This document shows, in pieces, positions 17,713 to 26,492 of a stretch of 64,000 nt of DNA (position 1 is its first letter; the number at the start of each line of letters is the position of its first letter). Origin of the DNA: Pseudoroseomonas cervicalis (GTDB taxonomy: Bacteria; Pseudomonadota; Alphaproteobacteria; Acetobacterales; Acetobacteraceae); the NCBI RefSeq assembly GCF_030818485.1, contig NZ_JAUTAJ010000004.1, forward strand, positions 1,343,001 to 1,407,000, read 5' to 3'. Below the pieces are notes generated by a model, which did not search any database, was not told the DNA's origin, and saw only the letters and a program-made list of their open reading frames with translations. A program made the translations under genes and the position numbers.

Positions 17713-18984
17713 ATGCATCTGGTGCTGGCCGGGGCGGGTCTCGCGCATCTGGAGGTCCTGCGGCGCTTCGCTCTGCAGGGGCGCCTGCGCGGCCTTGCCT
17801 CCCCCCTTCTGCTGACCCTGGTGACGCCGGAAGCGGCGGTGCTGCCGGCCGGGCTGCTGCCGGCGGTGCTGGCGGGGCGGCTGCCGCGCGCCAGCGCCGA
17901 GCTGCCGCTGGCGCCGCTGCTGGAACAGGCCGGGGCGCGCTGGCTGCGCGACCGCGCCACCGGCCTCGATGCCGAGCGCCGCCTGCTGCTGCGCGAAGGC
18001 GGGCCGCCGCTGCCCTATGACCTGCTCTCGGTGAACACCGGCGCGCTGCCGGCGCCGGTGCCGCCGGGCGCGCTGCCCTTGCGTCCCGTGGCGCCCTGGC
18101 TGCAGCGGCTGGAATCGCGCGGCGCCGGCCGCATCGCGGTGATCGGCGCCGGGCTGGCGGGGGTGGAGCTGGCGCTGGCCCTGGCGCGGCGGCCGGAGCG
18201 GCCGGCCCTGCTGCTGCTGGAGGCGGCGCCCTGCCTGCTGCCCGGCCTGCCGCCGGGCTTCCGCGCCCGGGCCGAGGCGGCGCTGTCCCGCGCCGGCATC
18301 GCCTGGCGCTGCGGCTTCGTGGCCGAGGCGCTGGAGGGAGGCCGGCTGACCGGCCCCGCCGGGGAGGAGACGGAGATCGCCCTGGCGATCGCCTGCACCG
18401 GGGCGCGGCCGGCGCTCGACCTGGCCGGTGGCGGGCTGGCCTGCGACGCGGCGGGCTTCCCGCTGGTCGATGCCAGCCTGCGCAGCATCAGCCATCCGCA
18501 GATCTTCGTCAGCGGCGATGCCGCCGGCCATGCGCTGCCGCGCGGCGGCGTCTGGGCCAGCCGCGCCGCGCCCTATCTGGCGGCCAATCTGCGCCGGGCG
18601 CTGCGCGGCGCGCCGCTGCGGCAATGGCCGCAGGCCGGGCTGCCGCCGGCCCGCCCGGCGCCGCTGCCGCTGACCCTGCTCGGCACCGGGGATGGCCGGG
18701 CCATCGCGCTCTGGCGCGGCCATGTGCTGGAGGGGCGCTGGATCGGCTGGTGGAAATCCTGGCGCGACCGCCGCTTCCTGCGCCGCTACCGGCATGCCCG
18801 CGCCTGGCCGCAGGAGGGGGCGCTGCCGCATGCCGAGCCGGCGGCCGCCCCCGCCGCGCCGCCGCCGGACGGGCCGGCGCAAAAAACCGCACCGCCCGCG
18901 CCACCCTGGGCGCCCGGCCGCGTTGCAGAACGGAATGGCAAGCGCCCGCCGGGTGCCACCACCCCTTTCCTCCCCCGGCCATGA
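17713..18984 (+). CDS. FAD-dependent pyridine-nucleotide oxidoreductase
   Basis: 423 residues. It has an N-terminal FAD-binding Rossmann motif that departs from GxGxxG (LVLAGAGLAHLEVLRR), a second nucleotide site (IAVIGAGLAGVELALAL, residues ~136-152) and the C-terminal FAD motif (QIFVSGDAAGHAL). This architecture matches NDH-2-like enzymes and the oxidoreductase module found fused to some SelD proteins; no SelD part is present here. The tail (after ~residue 370) is low-complexity Pro/Ala. It overlaps the ribosome-site region of the following ABC-transporter gene, which suggests co-translation, but a functional link is not evident. Confidence 0.75.
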   Translation: MHLVLAGAGLAHLEVLRRFALQGRLRGLASPLLLTLVTPEAAVLPAGLLPAVLAGRLPRASAELPLAPLLEQAGARWLRDRATGLDAERRLLLREGGPPLPYDLLSVNTGALPAPVPPGALPLRPVAPWLQRLESRGAGRIAVIGAGLAGVELALALARRPERPALLLLEAAPCLLPGLPPGFRARAEAALSRAGIAWRCGFVAEALEGGRLTGPAGEETEIALAIACTGARPALDLAGGGLACDAAGFPLVDASLRSISHPQIFVSGDAAGHALPRGGVWASRAAPYLAANLRRALRGAPLRQWPQAGLPPARPAPLPLTLLGTGDGRAIALWRGHVLEGRWIGWWKSWRDRRFLRRYRHARAWPQEGALPHAEPAAAPAAPPPDGPAQKTAPPAPPWAPGRVAERNGKRPPGATTPFLPRP

Positions 18985-18995
18985 AGGAGCCGCCC

Positions 18996-19949
18996 ATGCC
19001 CCGCCCGATGGACGCCCGACGCGGCCTCCCGCGCCGCGCCCTGCTCGCCCTGGGTGGTGGCGCCCTCGCGCTGCCGCTGGCCCGCGCCGCGCGGGCGCAG
19101 GACCGGCCCGTGGTGGTCGGCTCCAAGCTCGACACCGAGGGCGCGCTGCTGGGCGAGATGATGGCGCAGCTGCTGGAGGCCAAGGGCACCGCCGTGCAGC
19201 GCCGGCTGCAGCTGGGCCCGACGCGCATCCTGCGGCAGGCGCTGCTGGCCGGCGAGATCGACCTCTACCCCGAATACACCGGCAATGGCGCCTTCTTCTT
19301 CCAGATGGAAAGCGACCCGGCCTGGCACGACCCGGCCCAGGCGGCGGCCAAGGTCCGCGCCCTGGATGCCGAGCGCAACAGGCTGGTCTGGCTGGAGCCG
19401 GCGGCGGCCAACAACACCTGGGCCATCGCCGTGCGGCAGGATCTGGCGCGGCAGGCCAATCTGCGCACGCTGGAGGATCTGGCGCGGCATCTGCAGGGCG
19501 ATGGCGCCTTCAAGCTGGCGGCCTCGGCCGAGTTCGTCGAAAGCCCGGCGGCGCTGCCGGCCTTCCAGACGGCCTATGGCTTCACCCTGCCGCCGGCGCG
19601 GCTGCTGGTGCTCTCCGGCGGCGACACGGCGGTGACGATGCGCGCCGCGGCGGAGCGGCTGAACGGCGTCAACGCCGCCATGGTCTATGGCACCGACGGC
19701 GCCATCCAGGCGCTCGATCTTGTGGTGCTGGAGGATCCGAAGGGCGCCCAGATGGTCTACCAGCCGGCGCCGGTGGTGCGGCAGGCGGTGGCGGAGCGGC
19801 TGCCGCAGCTCGGCGAATGGATGCGCCCGCTCTTCGCCTCGCTGTCGCGCGAGACGCTGCAAAAGCTGAACCAGCGCATCGTCGTCGACGGCCAGCCGGC
19901 GCGGCAGGTGGCGGAGGCGCATCTGCGCGGCCTCGGCCTCGCCCGCTGA
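18996..19949 (+). CDS. osmF: Osmoprotectant-type (OsmF/YehZ) ABC substrate-binding protein
   Basis: A 317-residue periplasmic binding protein of the glycine betaine/choline/carnitine (OpuAC) family. The N-terminus has a twin-arginine-like motif (PRRALLALGGG) and a hydrophobic stretch ending in ARAQD. The family features are VVVGSKLDTEGALLGEMMAQLLEAKG and the DLYPEYTGNG signature (residues ~90-99). AAGGAG six bases before ATG 18996 decides the start over ATG 18981. It is first of four tightly packed transporter genes. Confidence 0.9.
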   Translation: MPRPMDARRGLPRRALLALGGGALALPLARAARAQDRPVVVGSKLDTEGALLGEMMAQLLEAKGTAVQRRLQLGPTRILRQALLAGEIDLYPEYTGNGAFFFQMESDPAWHDPAQAAAKVRALDAERNRLVWLEPAAANNTWAIAVRQDLARQANLRTLEDLARHLQGDGAFKLAASAEFVESPAALPAFQTAYGFTLPPARLLVLSGGDTAVTMRAAAERLNGVNAAMVYGTDGAIQALDLVVLEDPKGAQMVYQPAPVVRQAVAERLPQLGEWMRPLFASLSRETLQKLNQRIVVDGQPARQVAEAHLRGLGLAR

Positions 19950-19951
19950 GC

Positions 19952-21148
19952 ATGGTGCCGCGCCACGCGGCGCTGGCCGCCCTGCCCGCCCCGCCGCAGC
20001 GCGGCGCCCCCCCGCGCGAGGCCGTGGCGGTGGGCGCGCTGGCGGCGCTGGCCGCCCTCAGCCCTGCCCTGCTCGGCCTGCTGTCGCTGGCGCCAAACCG
20101 GCTGCTCAGCCCGCGCCCCCTGGCGCTGCCGCTGACCGCGCCGGTCGGGCTGGCCGGGGGCTTCTTCCTGCTGGCCTGCCTGGCGATGGCGCTGCTGGCG
20201 CGGCGGCGCGGCCTGCTGCCCTGGGCCGAGGCGGCGGCGGCGCTGGCCGCCACCGCGCTGCTGGCCATGGCCGGGCTTGGCGCCGGCATGGCGCTGGCGG
20301 AAGCCTCGCCCAGCGCGCGCGCCATGCCGGCGGCCGGGCTGTGGGTCGGGCTGCTGCTGCTGCTGCTCGGGGCCGGGGCGGCGGCCGCCGGGCGTGGCGG
20401 CACGCCGACACGCTTCCTGGGCCTGGCCCTGGCCGGCGCCGCCGCGCTGCTGGCCGGCGGCTGGCTGGACGGGCTCTCCCTGGTGCGGGAGGCGGCGCAG
20501 CGCGAGCCGGAGCTGCGCGCCGCGCTGGCCCAGCATCTGGCGCTGTCCGGCGGCGCGCTGGCCCTGGCGCTGGCGGTCGCGCTGCCGCTCGGCCTCGCCG
20601 CGCTGCGCCGGCCACGGCTGGAGGCGGCGCTGCTGGGTGTGGCCAATGGGGTGCAGGTGGTGCCCTCCATCGCCCTGTTCGGGCTGCTGATGCCGCCGCT
20701 GGCGGCGCTGGCCGCCGCCTGGCCGGGGCTGCGCAGTTACGGCATCGGCGGCATCGGACCGGCGCCGGCGGTGCTCGGCATCGCCGCCTATCTGCTGCTG
20801 CCGCTGGCCAGCCAGCTGCTGGCCGGGCTGCGCGTGGCGCCGCCCGCCCTGGTCGAGGCGGCGCGCGGCCAGGGGCTGAGCGAGCGGCAGATCCTGTGGC
20901 GGCTGCGCCTGCCGCTCGGCCTCGGCGTGGTGCTGGGCGGGCTGCGGCTGGCGGCGGTGCAGGCGGTGGGGCTTGCGACACTCGCCGCGCTGATCGGCGG
21001 CGGCGGGCTGGGCGCGCTGGTCTTCCAGGGCATCGGCCAGCTGGCCACCGACCTGATCCTGCTCGGCGTGCTGCCGGTGGTGGCGCTGTCGCTGGCGGTG
21101 GATGCGGCGCTGGCCGCGCTGCAATCGGCGCTGGAGGCGCGCGCATGA
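19952..21148 (+). CDS. osmW: ABC permease, YehY-type with N-terminal extension
   Basis: A 398-residue integral membrane protein. The first ~180 residues form about four extra hydrophobic segments, as in YehY, and the second half is a standard betaine-type permease with an EAA-like loop (ALVEAARGQGLSERQILWRLRLPLGL). It begins two bases after the binding-protein stop, and its TGA overlaps the ATPase ATG. It pairs with the shorter permease encoded downstream. The YehXYZW family transports betaine-like solutes with low affinity; the substrate here is inference. Confidence 0.85.
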   Translation: MVPRHAALAALPAPPQRGAPPREAVAVGALAALAALSPALLGLLSLAPNRLLSPRPLALPLTAPVGLAGGFFLLACLAMALLARRRGLLPWAEAAAALAATALLAMAGLGAGMALAEASPSARAMPAAGLWVGLLLLLLGAGAAAAGRGGTPTRFLGLALAGAAALLAGGWLDGLSLVREAAQREPELRAALAQHLALSGGALALALAVALPLGLAALRRPRLEAALLGVANGVQVVPSIALFGLLMPPLAALAAAWPGLRSYGIGGIGPAPAVLGIAAYLLLPLASQLLAGLRVAPPALVEAARGQGLSERQILWRLRLPLGLGVVLGGLRLAAVQAVGLATLAALIGGGGLGALVFQGIGQLATDLILLGVLPVVALSLAVDAALAALQSALEARA

Positions 21149-22086
21149 TCCGCTTCGAGGGCGCGACGCGCCGCTATGCCGGCCGCACCGTGGTGGACCG
21201 GGTGACGCTGGAGGTGCCGGCAGGGCATCTCTGCGTGCTGCTGGGCGAATCCGGCTCGGGCAAGTCCACCCTGCTGCGCATGGTGAACCGGCTGGTCGAG
21301 CCCAGCGCCGGCCGCGTGCTGGTGGAGGGGCGCGACGTCGCCCAGGCCGCGCCCGAGGCGCTGCGCCGGCGCATCGGCTATGTCATCCAGTCGGTCGGGC
21401 TGTTCCCGCATTGGCGGGTGGCCGACAATATCGCCACCGTGCCGCGCCTGCTGGGCTGGGAGGCGCCGCGCGTCGCGCTGCGGGTCGAGGAATTGCTCTC
21501 CCTCGTCGGGCTGGAGCCGGCGCTGTTCCGCGACCGCTACCCGCATGAGCTCTCCGGCGGCCAGGCGCAGCGTGTCGGCCTGGCCCGGGCGCTGGCCGCC
21601 GACCCGCCGCTGCTGCTGATGGACGAGCCCTTCTCCGCCCTCGACCCCGGCACCCGCCGCGCCCTGCAGGGCGAGCTGCGCCGCATCCACGAGGCCACCG
21701 GCAAGACCATCCTCTTCGTCACCCATGATGTGGAGGAGGCGCTGGCCCTGGCCGACGGGCTGGCGGTGCTGGAGCAGGGGCGGCTGGTGGCGCAGGGGCG
21801 CCCGGCCCAGGTGGTGGAACCCGGCGCGCCGCCCCCGGTGCGCGCCCTGTTCGGCGAGGAGGGCCTGGCCTTCCACCGGCTGGCGACACTGCCCGCGGCC
21901 GAGTTCACCCGCCCCGGCGCCCTGCCCGGCCTGGCGCTGCTGCCGCATGACGCCAGCCTGAAGCAGGCGCTGCTGCGCATGCTGGCCGAGGGCGCCGAGA
22001 GCCTGGCCATCGCCCCCGGCCCCGCCCATCCCGGCGGCACGCTGCGCTGGGAGGATGTCCCGCGCGGCGCCGGGACGGGCCGGTGA
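21145..22086 (+). CDS. osmV: ABC transporter ATPase, osmoprotectant type
   Basis: 313 residues. Walker A GESGSGKST (residues ~34-42), Q-loop YVIQSVGLFPH, signature LSGGQAQRVGLARAL, Walker B LLLMDEPFSALD, and His switch VTHDVEEAL. After ~residue 240 a C-terminal domain (LLPHDASLKQALLRMLAEGAESLAI) looks like a single degenerate CBS-like regulatory unit, as seen in OpuCA/OsmV-type ATPases. It overlaps both neighbours by four bases. Confidence 0.93.
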   Translation: MIRFEGATRRYAGRTVVDRVTLEVPAGHLCVLLGESGSGKSTLLRMVNRLVEPSAGRVLVEGRDVAQAAPEALRRRIGYVIQSVGLFPHWRVADNIATVPRLLGWEAPRVALRVEELLSLVGLEPALFRDRYPHELSGGQAQRVGLARALAADPPLLLMDEPFSALDPGTRRALQGELRRIHEATGKTILFVTHDVEEALALADGLAVLEQGRLVAQGRPAQVVEPGAPPPVRALFGEEGLAFHRLATLPAAEFTRPGALPGLALLPHDASLKQALLRMLAEGAESLAIAPGPAHPGGTLRWEDVPRGAGTGR

Positions 22087-22823
22087 AGCCGGGGCCGATG
22101 CGGCCTGGCCTGCTGCCGCTGGCGGCGCAGGGCCTGGCCTTCCTGGCGGCGCTCTGGGCGGCACCGCATGCCGGGGCGCTCTGGCGCGCCCTGTTCCCGG
22201 AGGTCAGCCGCCCGGCCTGGACCAGCCCCGGCTGGTTCGCGCTGCTGGGCGAGCATCTGCTGCTCTCGCTGGGGGCGGCGGCCATCGCGGGCGCCATCGG
22301 GCTCGGCGCCGCCATCCTGGCCACGCGCGGCGCCGGCCGGCGGCTGCGGCCGGTGCTGGATGCGCTCTTCGCCCTGGCCCAGGCGGTGCCGCCGGTGGCG
22401 GTGATCGCGCTGTCCCTGCCGCTGCTCGGCTTCGGCGCGGCGCCGACGCTGCTGGCGCTGGTGCTCTATGCCAGCCTGCCGGTGCTGCGCGCCGCCACCG
22501 CCGGGCTGGACGCGGTGCCGCCGGCCGTGCTGGACGCGGCGCGCGGCAGCGGCATGGGCGGCTGGCGCATCCTGGCCCAGGTCGAGCTGCCGCTGGCCCT
22601 GCCGGTGATCCGCGCGGGCCTGCGCGTGGCGCTGGTGCTGGCCATCGCCACCACGGCGGTGGGCGCGGTGGCGGGGGCCAATTGCCTGGGCACGCCGATC
22701 GTCACCGGGCTGGCCAATGGCAACATGGCCTGGGTGCTGCAGGGGGCGGTGTTCACCGCCTGGCTGGCGCTGCTGGCCGATCGCGGCCTGCGCGTGGCGC
22801 TGGAGCGCGGCGGGGCGGGCTGA
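22083..22823 (+). CDS. osmY: ABC permease, osmoprotectant type (second subunit)
   Basis: 246 residues with about six membrane spans and the EAA loop (VLDAARGSGMGGWRILAQVELPLAL). It starts with GTG in a GTGA overlap with the ATPase gene; ATG 22098 is an alternative. It forms the heteromeric membrane part together with the longer permease. It is last gene of the transporter operon; MCP gene spacing (87 bases) indicates a new unit. The symbol follows the OsmVWXY naming of Salmonella-type systems and is tentative. Confidence 0.8.
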   Translation: MKPGPMRPGLLPLAAQGLAFLAALWAAPHAGALWRALFPEVSRPAWTSPGWFALLGEHLLLSLGAAAIAGAIGLGAAILATRGAGRRLRPVLDALFALAQAVPPVAVIALSLPLLGFGAAPTLLALVLYASLPVLRAATAGLDAVPPAVLDAARGSGMGGWRILAQVELPLALPVIRAGLRVALVLAIATTAVGAVAGANCLGTPIVTGLANGNMAWVLQGAVFTAWLALLADRGLRVALERGGAG

Positions 22824-22910
22824 GGGCGCGCCGACGCGCGGCCTCTTCAGCATCTGTTACACTGTCGACCGTTAATCTCCCGGCATCCGTGACCTTGCGA
22901 GGCAGACCCG

Positions 22911-24404
22911 ATGCTGAGTGCGCTTTGCGCCGCCCTGCCGCCCAGCGCCGCCGCCCGCCTGGCCGCCGTCGAGGGCAGCCAGGCGGTGATCGAATTCCGA
23001 CCCGACGGCACCATCGTCGCCGCCAATGCGCTGTTCCTGCGCACCATGGGCTACCGGATCGAGGAAATCCGCGGCCGGCCGCACAGCCTGTTCATGGCGC
23101 CCGGCGCGCAATCCGACCCGGCCTATCAGCGCTTCTGGCAGGAGCTGCGGCAGGGCCGCTTCCAGAGCGCCGAGTTCCGCCGGCTCGCCAAGGGCGGGCG
23201 CGAGGTCTGGATCCAGGCCTCCTACTGCCCGGTGTTCAACCGCTGCGGCAAGCTGGCGCGGATCATGAAATTCGCCACCGACATCACCGCCAGCAAGAGG
23301 CTGGCGGCCGACCATGCGGGGCAGATCGCCGCCATCCACCGCTCCCGCGCCGTGGTTGAATTCGATCTCGAGGCCCGGGTGCTCACCGCCAACGAGAAAT
23401 TCCTCACCCTCACCGGCTACCGGCTGGAGGAGATCCAGGGCCAGCACCACCGCATCTTCATGGACCCGGCGGAGGCCCGCCTGCCCGCCTATGAGGCCTT
23501 CTGGCAGGCGCTGCGCGAGGGCAAGTACCAGGCGGCCGAGTTCCGCCGCATCGCCAAGGACGGGCACGAGATCTGGATCCAGGCCATCTACAACCCGATC
23601 CTGGCGCCGGGCGGCGAGCTGATGAAGATCGTGAAATACGCCACCGACGTGACCGCCGCGGTGCAGACCCGGCTGCGCCGCCAGCAGCTGGGGCAGGAGG
23701 TGGCCACGGAGCTGTCCGGCATCGCCCGCGCCGCCGAGGCCGCGCTGCACCGCGCCGAGGCGGCGGCGGGCGCCACCGGGGAAACCCTGGGCACGGTGCA
23801 GGCAATCGCCAGCTCGGCCGAGGAGATGGCGCAATCCGTCTCCGAGATCAGCCGGCAGGTGCGCGGCGCCTCGGAGGTGTCGGTGGCCGGGCGGGCGGAG
23901 GCGGAACGCGCCTCGGCGACGGTGGCGGAGCTGGTGCAGGCGGCCGACCGCATCGGTGAGGTGCTGGGGCTGATCGCCGCCATCGCCGGCCAGACCAACC
24001 TGCTGGCGCTGAACGCCACGATCGAGGCGGCCCGCGCCGGCGAGGCCGGCAAGGGCTTCGCCGTCGTCGCCTCGGAGGTGAAGAACCTGGCCAGCCAGAC
24101 CGCCAGGGCCACCGGCGAGATCAGCAGCCAGGTCGGGCAGATGCGCGGCGCGGTGGAGCAGACGGTGGCGGCGATCCGCTCGGTGGCGGGGCGGATCGAG
24201 GCGATTTCCGGCATCGCCACCGCCATCACCGGCGCGGTGGAGCGGCAGAGCGGCACCACCCAGCAACTGGCCGCCAACATGGCGCAGGCGGCCGGCGCGG
24301 TGCAGGCCATCAGCCAGAGCCTGCAGGAGATCAATGGCTCGGCCGAGCAGATGCGGGGCAGCATCCGCAACGCGGCCGACCTGTCCACCGCCCTGACCGG
24401 CTGA
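22911..24404 (+). CDS. Cytoplasmic PAS-PAS methyl-accepting chemotaxis protein
   Basis: 497 residues, no membrane segment. Two PAS domains in tandem (about 20-130 and 140-255) share the pattern [14 protein letters not shown] / [14 protein letters not shown] and a PAC ending in FATDITA / YATDVTA. A signalling helix pair follows, with the conserved tip ([25 protein letters not shown], then [12 protein letters not shown]). It probably senses an internal cue such as redox state, like Aer-type soluble receptors, and feeds the CheA/CheW system. Upstream (22850-22880) is AT-rich (CTGTTACACTGTCGACCGTTAAT) and likely holds its promoter. Confidence 0.9.
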   Translation: MLSALCAALPPSAAARLAAVEGSQAVIEFRPDGTIVAANALFLRTMGYRIEEIRGRPHSLFMAPGAQSDPAYQRFWQELRQGRFQSAEFRRLAKGGREVWIQASYCPVFNRCGKLARIMKFATDITASKRLAADHAGQIAAIHRSRAVVEFDLEARVLTANEKFLTLTGYRLEEIQGQHHRIFMDPAEARLPAYEAFWQALREGKYQAAEFRRIAKDGHEIWIQAIYNPILAPGGELMKIVKYATDVTAAVQTRLRRQQLGQEVATELSGIARAAEAALHRAEAAAGATGETLGTVQAIASSAEEMAQSVSEISRQVRGASEVSVAGRAEAERASATVAELVQAADRIGEVLGLIAAIAGQTNLLALNATIEAARAGEAGKGFAVVASEVKNLASQTARATGEISSQVGQMRGAVEQTVAAIRSVAGRIEAISGIATAITGAVERQSGTTQQLAANMAQAAGAVQAISQSLQEINGSAEQMRGSIRNAADLSTALTG

Positions 24405-24475
24405 GGCCCGGCCGGGCCGCGCCCCGGGCGGGGCGGAGGGGTCAGGCGGGGACCGGTGGCCCCCGCCCCGGGCGC
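24405..24475. terminator. Hairpins between convergent MCP and livM genes
   Basis: GGCCCGGCCGGGCC (24405-24418) is a perfect palindrome, and 24419-24433 pairs with 24461-24475 (15 bp, one mismatch). There is no T tract, so termination may need Rho or the hairpins may only protect mRNA ends. Confidence 0.5.
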
Positions 24476-24477
24476 CG

Positions 24478-25482
24478 CTACAGCCGGACCTTCAGCAGCC
24501 GGCCCAGCTCGCCGATGATGCCGGCGCGGAAGGCGAGGACGCAGGCGACGAAGATGCAGCCCTGGATCACCGTCACCCAGGCGCCGAACTCGGCCAGGTA
24601 GTTCTGCATGGTGACGATGACCGCCGCGCCCATCACCGGGCCGAAAACGGTGCCGAGGCCGCCCAGCAGCGTCATCAGCACCACCTCGCCCGACATCGCC
24701 CAGTAGACATCGGTCAGCGTCGCGATGCCGAAGACCAGCGATTTGGTGCCGCCGGCGATGCCGGCCAGCGTCGCCGACAGGGTGAAGGCCATCAGCTTGT
24801 AATCATCCGAGCGGTAGCCGAGCGAGATGGCGCGCGGCTCGTTCTCGCGGATCGCGGTCAGCACCTGGCCGAAGGGCGAGTGGACGATGCGGTTGATCAG
24901 CAGGAAGCCGGCCAGGAAGACACCCGCCACCAGCCAGTACATCGCCATGTCGCGCGACAGGTCGACGATGCCGAGCAGCGCGCCGCGCGGCACGCGCTGG
25001 ATGCCGTCCTCGCCGCCGGTGAAGGGCGCCTGCAGGCAGACGAAATAGACCATCTGCGCCAGCGCCAGGGTGATCATGGCGAAGTAGATGCCCTGGCGGC
25101 GGATGGCGATCCAGCCCGCCACCACGCCGAGCGCCGCGCCCATGGCGCCGCCGGCCAGGATCGCCAGCTCCGGCGTGAAGCCCCAGACCTTGGCGGCATG
25201 GGCGGTGATGTAGCCGCCCATGCCGAAGAACATGGCATGGCCGAAGGAGAGCAGCCCGACATAGCCGATCAGCAGGTTGAAGGCGCAGGCGAAGAGGGCG
25301 AAGCAGAGCAGCTTCATCAGGAAGACGGGGTAGAGGAAGAACGGCCCCACCACGAGCAGCGCCAGCAGCACCAGGAAGGCGATGCTCTGCGCCCGGTTGA
25401 AGCCCAGCACCGACAGGCCGAGCAGCCCGGGGCTGTCATGCAGCACCGGCAGGGTGGAGATCGAGGCGTGACCAGCGGCCAT
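24478..25482 (-). CDS. livM: Branched-chain amino-acid ABC permease LivM
   Basis: 334 residues with eight or so membrane spans. The LivM family core is clear: FNLLIGYVGLLSFGHAMFFGMGGY, then GEVVLMTLLGGLGTVFGPVMGA near residues 265-290. It forms a heterodimer with LivH in the inner membrane. It is three bases after livH in the same transcript. It is the last gene of the rrf2-adjacent liv operon. Confidence 0.94.
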   Translation of the reverse strand: MAAGHASISTLPVLHDSPGLLGLSVLGFNRAQSIAFLVLLALLVVGPFFLYPVFLMKLLCFALFACAFNLLIGYVGLLSFGHAMFFGMGGYITAHAAKVWGFTPELAILAGGAMGAALGVVAGWIAIRRQGIYFAMITLALAQMVYFVCLQAPFTGGEDGIQRVPRGALLGIVDLSRDMAMYWLVAGVFLAGFLLINRIVHSPFGQVLTAIRENEPRAISLGYRSDDYKLMAFTLSATLAGIAGGTKSLVFGIATLTDVYWAMSGEVVLMTLLGGLGTVFGPVMGAAVIVTMQNYLAEFGAWVTVIQGCIFVACVLAFRAGIIGELGRLLKVRL

Positions 25483-25485
25483 GGC

Positions 25486-26373
25486 TCAGGCCCTCCCGAA
25501 CAGGCCGGCCGGCCGCGCCAGCAGCACGATGGCCATGATGACGAAGATCACGGTGGAGGAGGCCTCGGGGTAGAAGACCTTGGTGAGCCCCTCGATCAGG
25601 CCGAGGCCGAAGCCGGTCACCACCGAGCCCAGGATCGAGCCCATGCCGCCGATGACGACAACGGCGAAGACCACGATGATCAGGCTCGACCCCATCTGCG
25701 GGTTCACCGAATAGATCGGCGCCGCCAGCACGCCGGCGAAGGCGGCCAGCGCCACGCCGGCGGCATAGGTCAGCGTCACCATGCGCGGCACATTGACGCC
25801 GAAGGCCTGCACCAGCGCGGCATTCTCGGTGGCGGCGCGCAGATAGGCGCCGAGCCGCGTCTTCTCGATCACCAGCCAGGTGGCGAGGCTGAGGCCGAGC
25901 GCTGCGACCACCACCCAGAGCCGGTATTTCGGCAGGAACATGAAGCCGAGATCGACCGGCGGGCCGGACAGCGCCTCGGGCGGCGCATAGGGCAGGCCGG
26001 AGGAGCCGAACTGGTTGCGGAACACGCCCTCGATGATCAGCGCCAGGCCGAAGGTCAGCAGCAGCCCGTAGAGATGGTCGAGCTTGTAGAGCTTGCTGAT
26101 CATCGTCTTCTCGAGCAGCACGCCGAAGGCGCCGACGATCAGCGGCGAGAGGATCAGCGCCGGCCAGTAGCCGATGCCCACCCAGTTCAGCAGCATCCAG
26201 GCGACAAAGGCGCCCATCATGAACTGCGCGCCATGGGCGAAGTTGATGACGTTCAGCATGCCGAAGATGACGGCGAGGCCGAGCGAGAGCAGCGCGTAGA
26301 AGGCGCCGTTCACCAGGCCAAGCACCACCTGCGGCAGGCCGAGCTCCAATTGGAAAAGCAGGTCTTCGAACAC
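25486..26373 (-). CDS. livH: Branched-chain amino-acid ABC permease LivH
   Basis: 295 residues. The typical opening is VNGAFYALLSLGLAVIFGMLNVINFAHG (residues ~20-47) and the closing block is GGMGSILGSVVTGFGLGLIEGL. It partners LivM. A gap of 119 bases separates it from the upstream binding-protein gene; that gap holds a GGGCGCGCGCCC palindrome near 26455-26475 that could stabilise the binding-protein mRNA end. Confidence 0.94.
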   Translation of the reverse strand: MFEDLLFQLELGLPQVVLGLVNGAFYALLSLGLAVIFGMLNVINFAHGAQFMMGAFVAWMLLNWVGIGYWPALILSPLIVGAFGVLLEKTMISKLYKLDHLYGLLLTFGLALIIEGVFRNQFGSSGLPYAPPEALSGPPVDLGFMFLPKYRLWVVVAALGLSLATWLVIEKTRLGAYLRAATENAALVQAFGVNVPRMVTLTYAAGVALAAFAGVLAAPIYSVNPQMGSSLIIVVFAVVVIGGMGSILGSVVTGFGLGLIEGLTKVFYPEASSTVIFVIMAIVLLARPAGLFGRA

Positions 26374-26492
26374 CGGCGAGGCTTCCTGGGCGGTGGGCGG
26401 AAGGGCGGAGCGGGGCGAAGCGGCGGCGTCCCGCTCCCGTGCGGCGGCAGCGGGACAGGGCGCGCGCCCTGCCCCGCCGGATCAGGCGCGGA

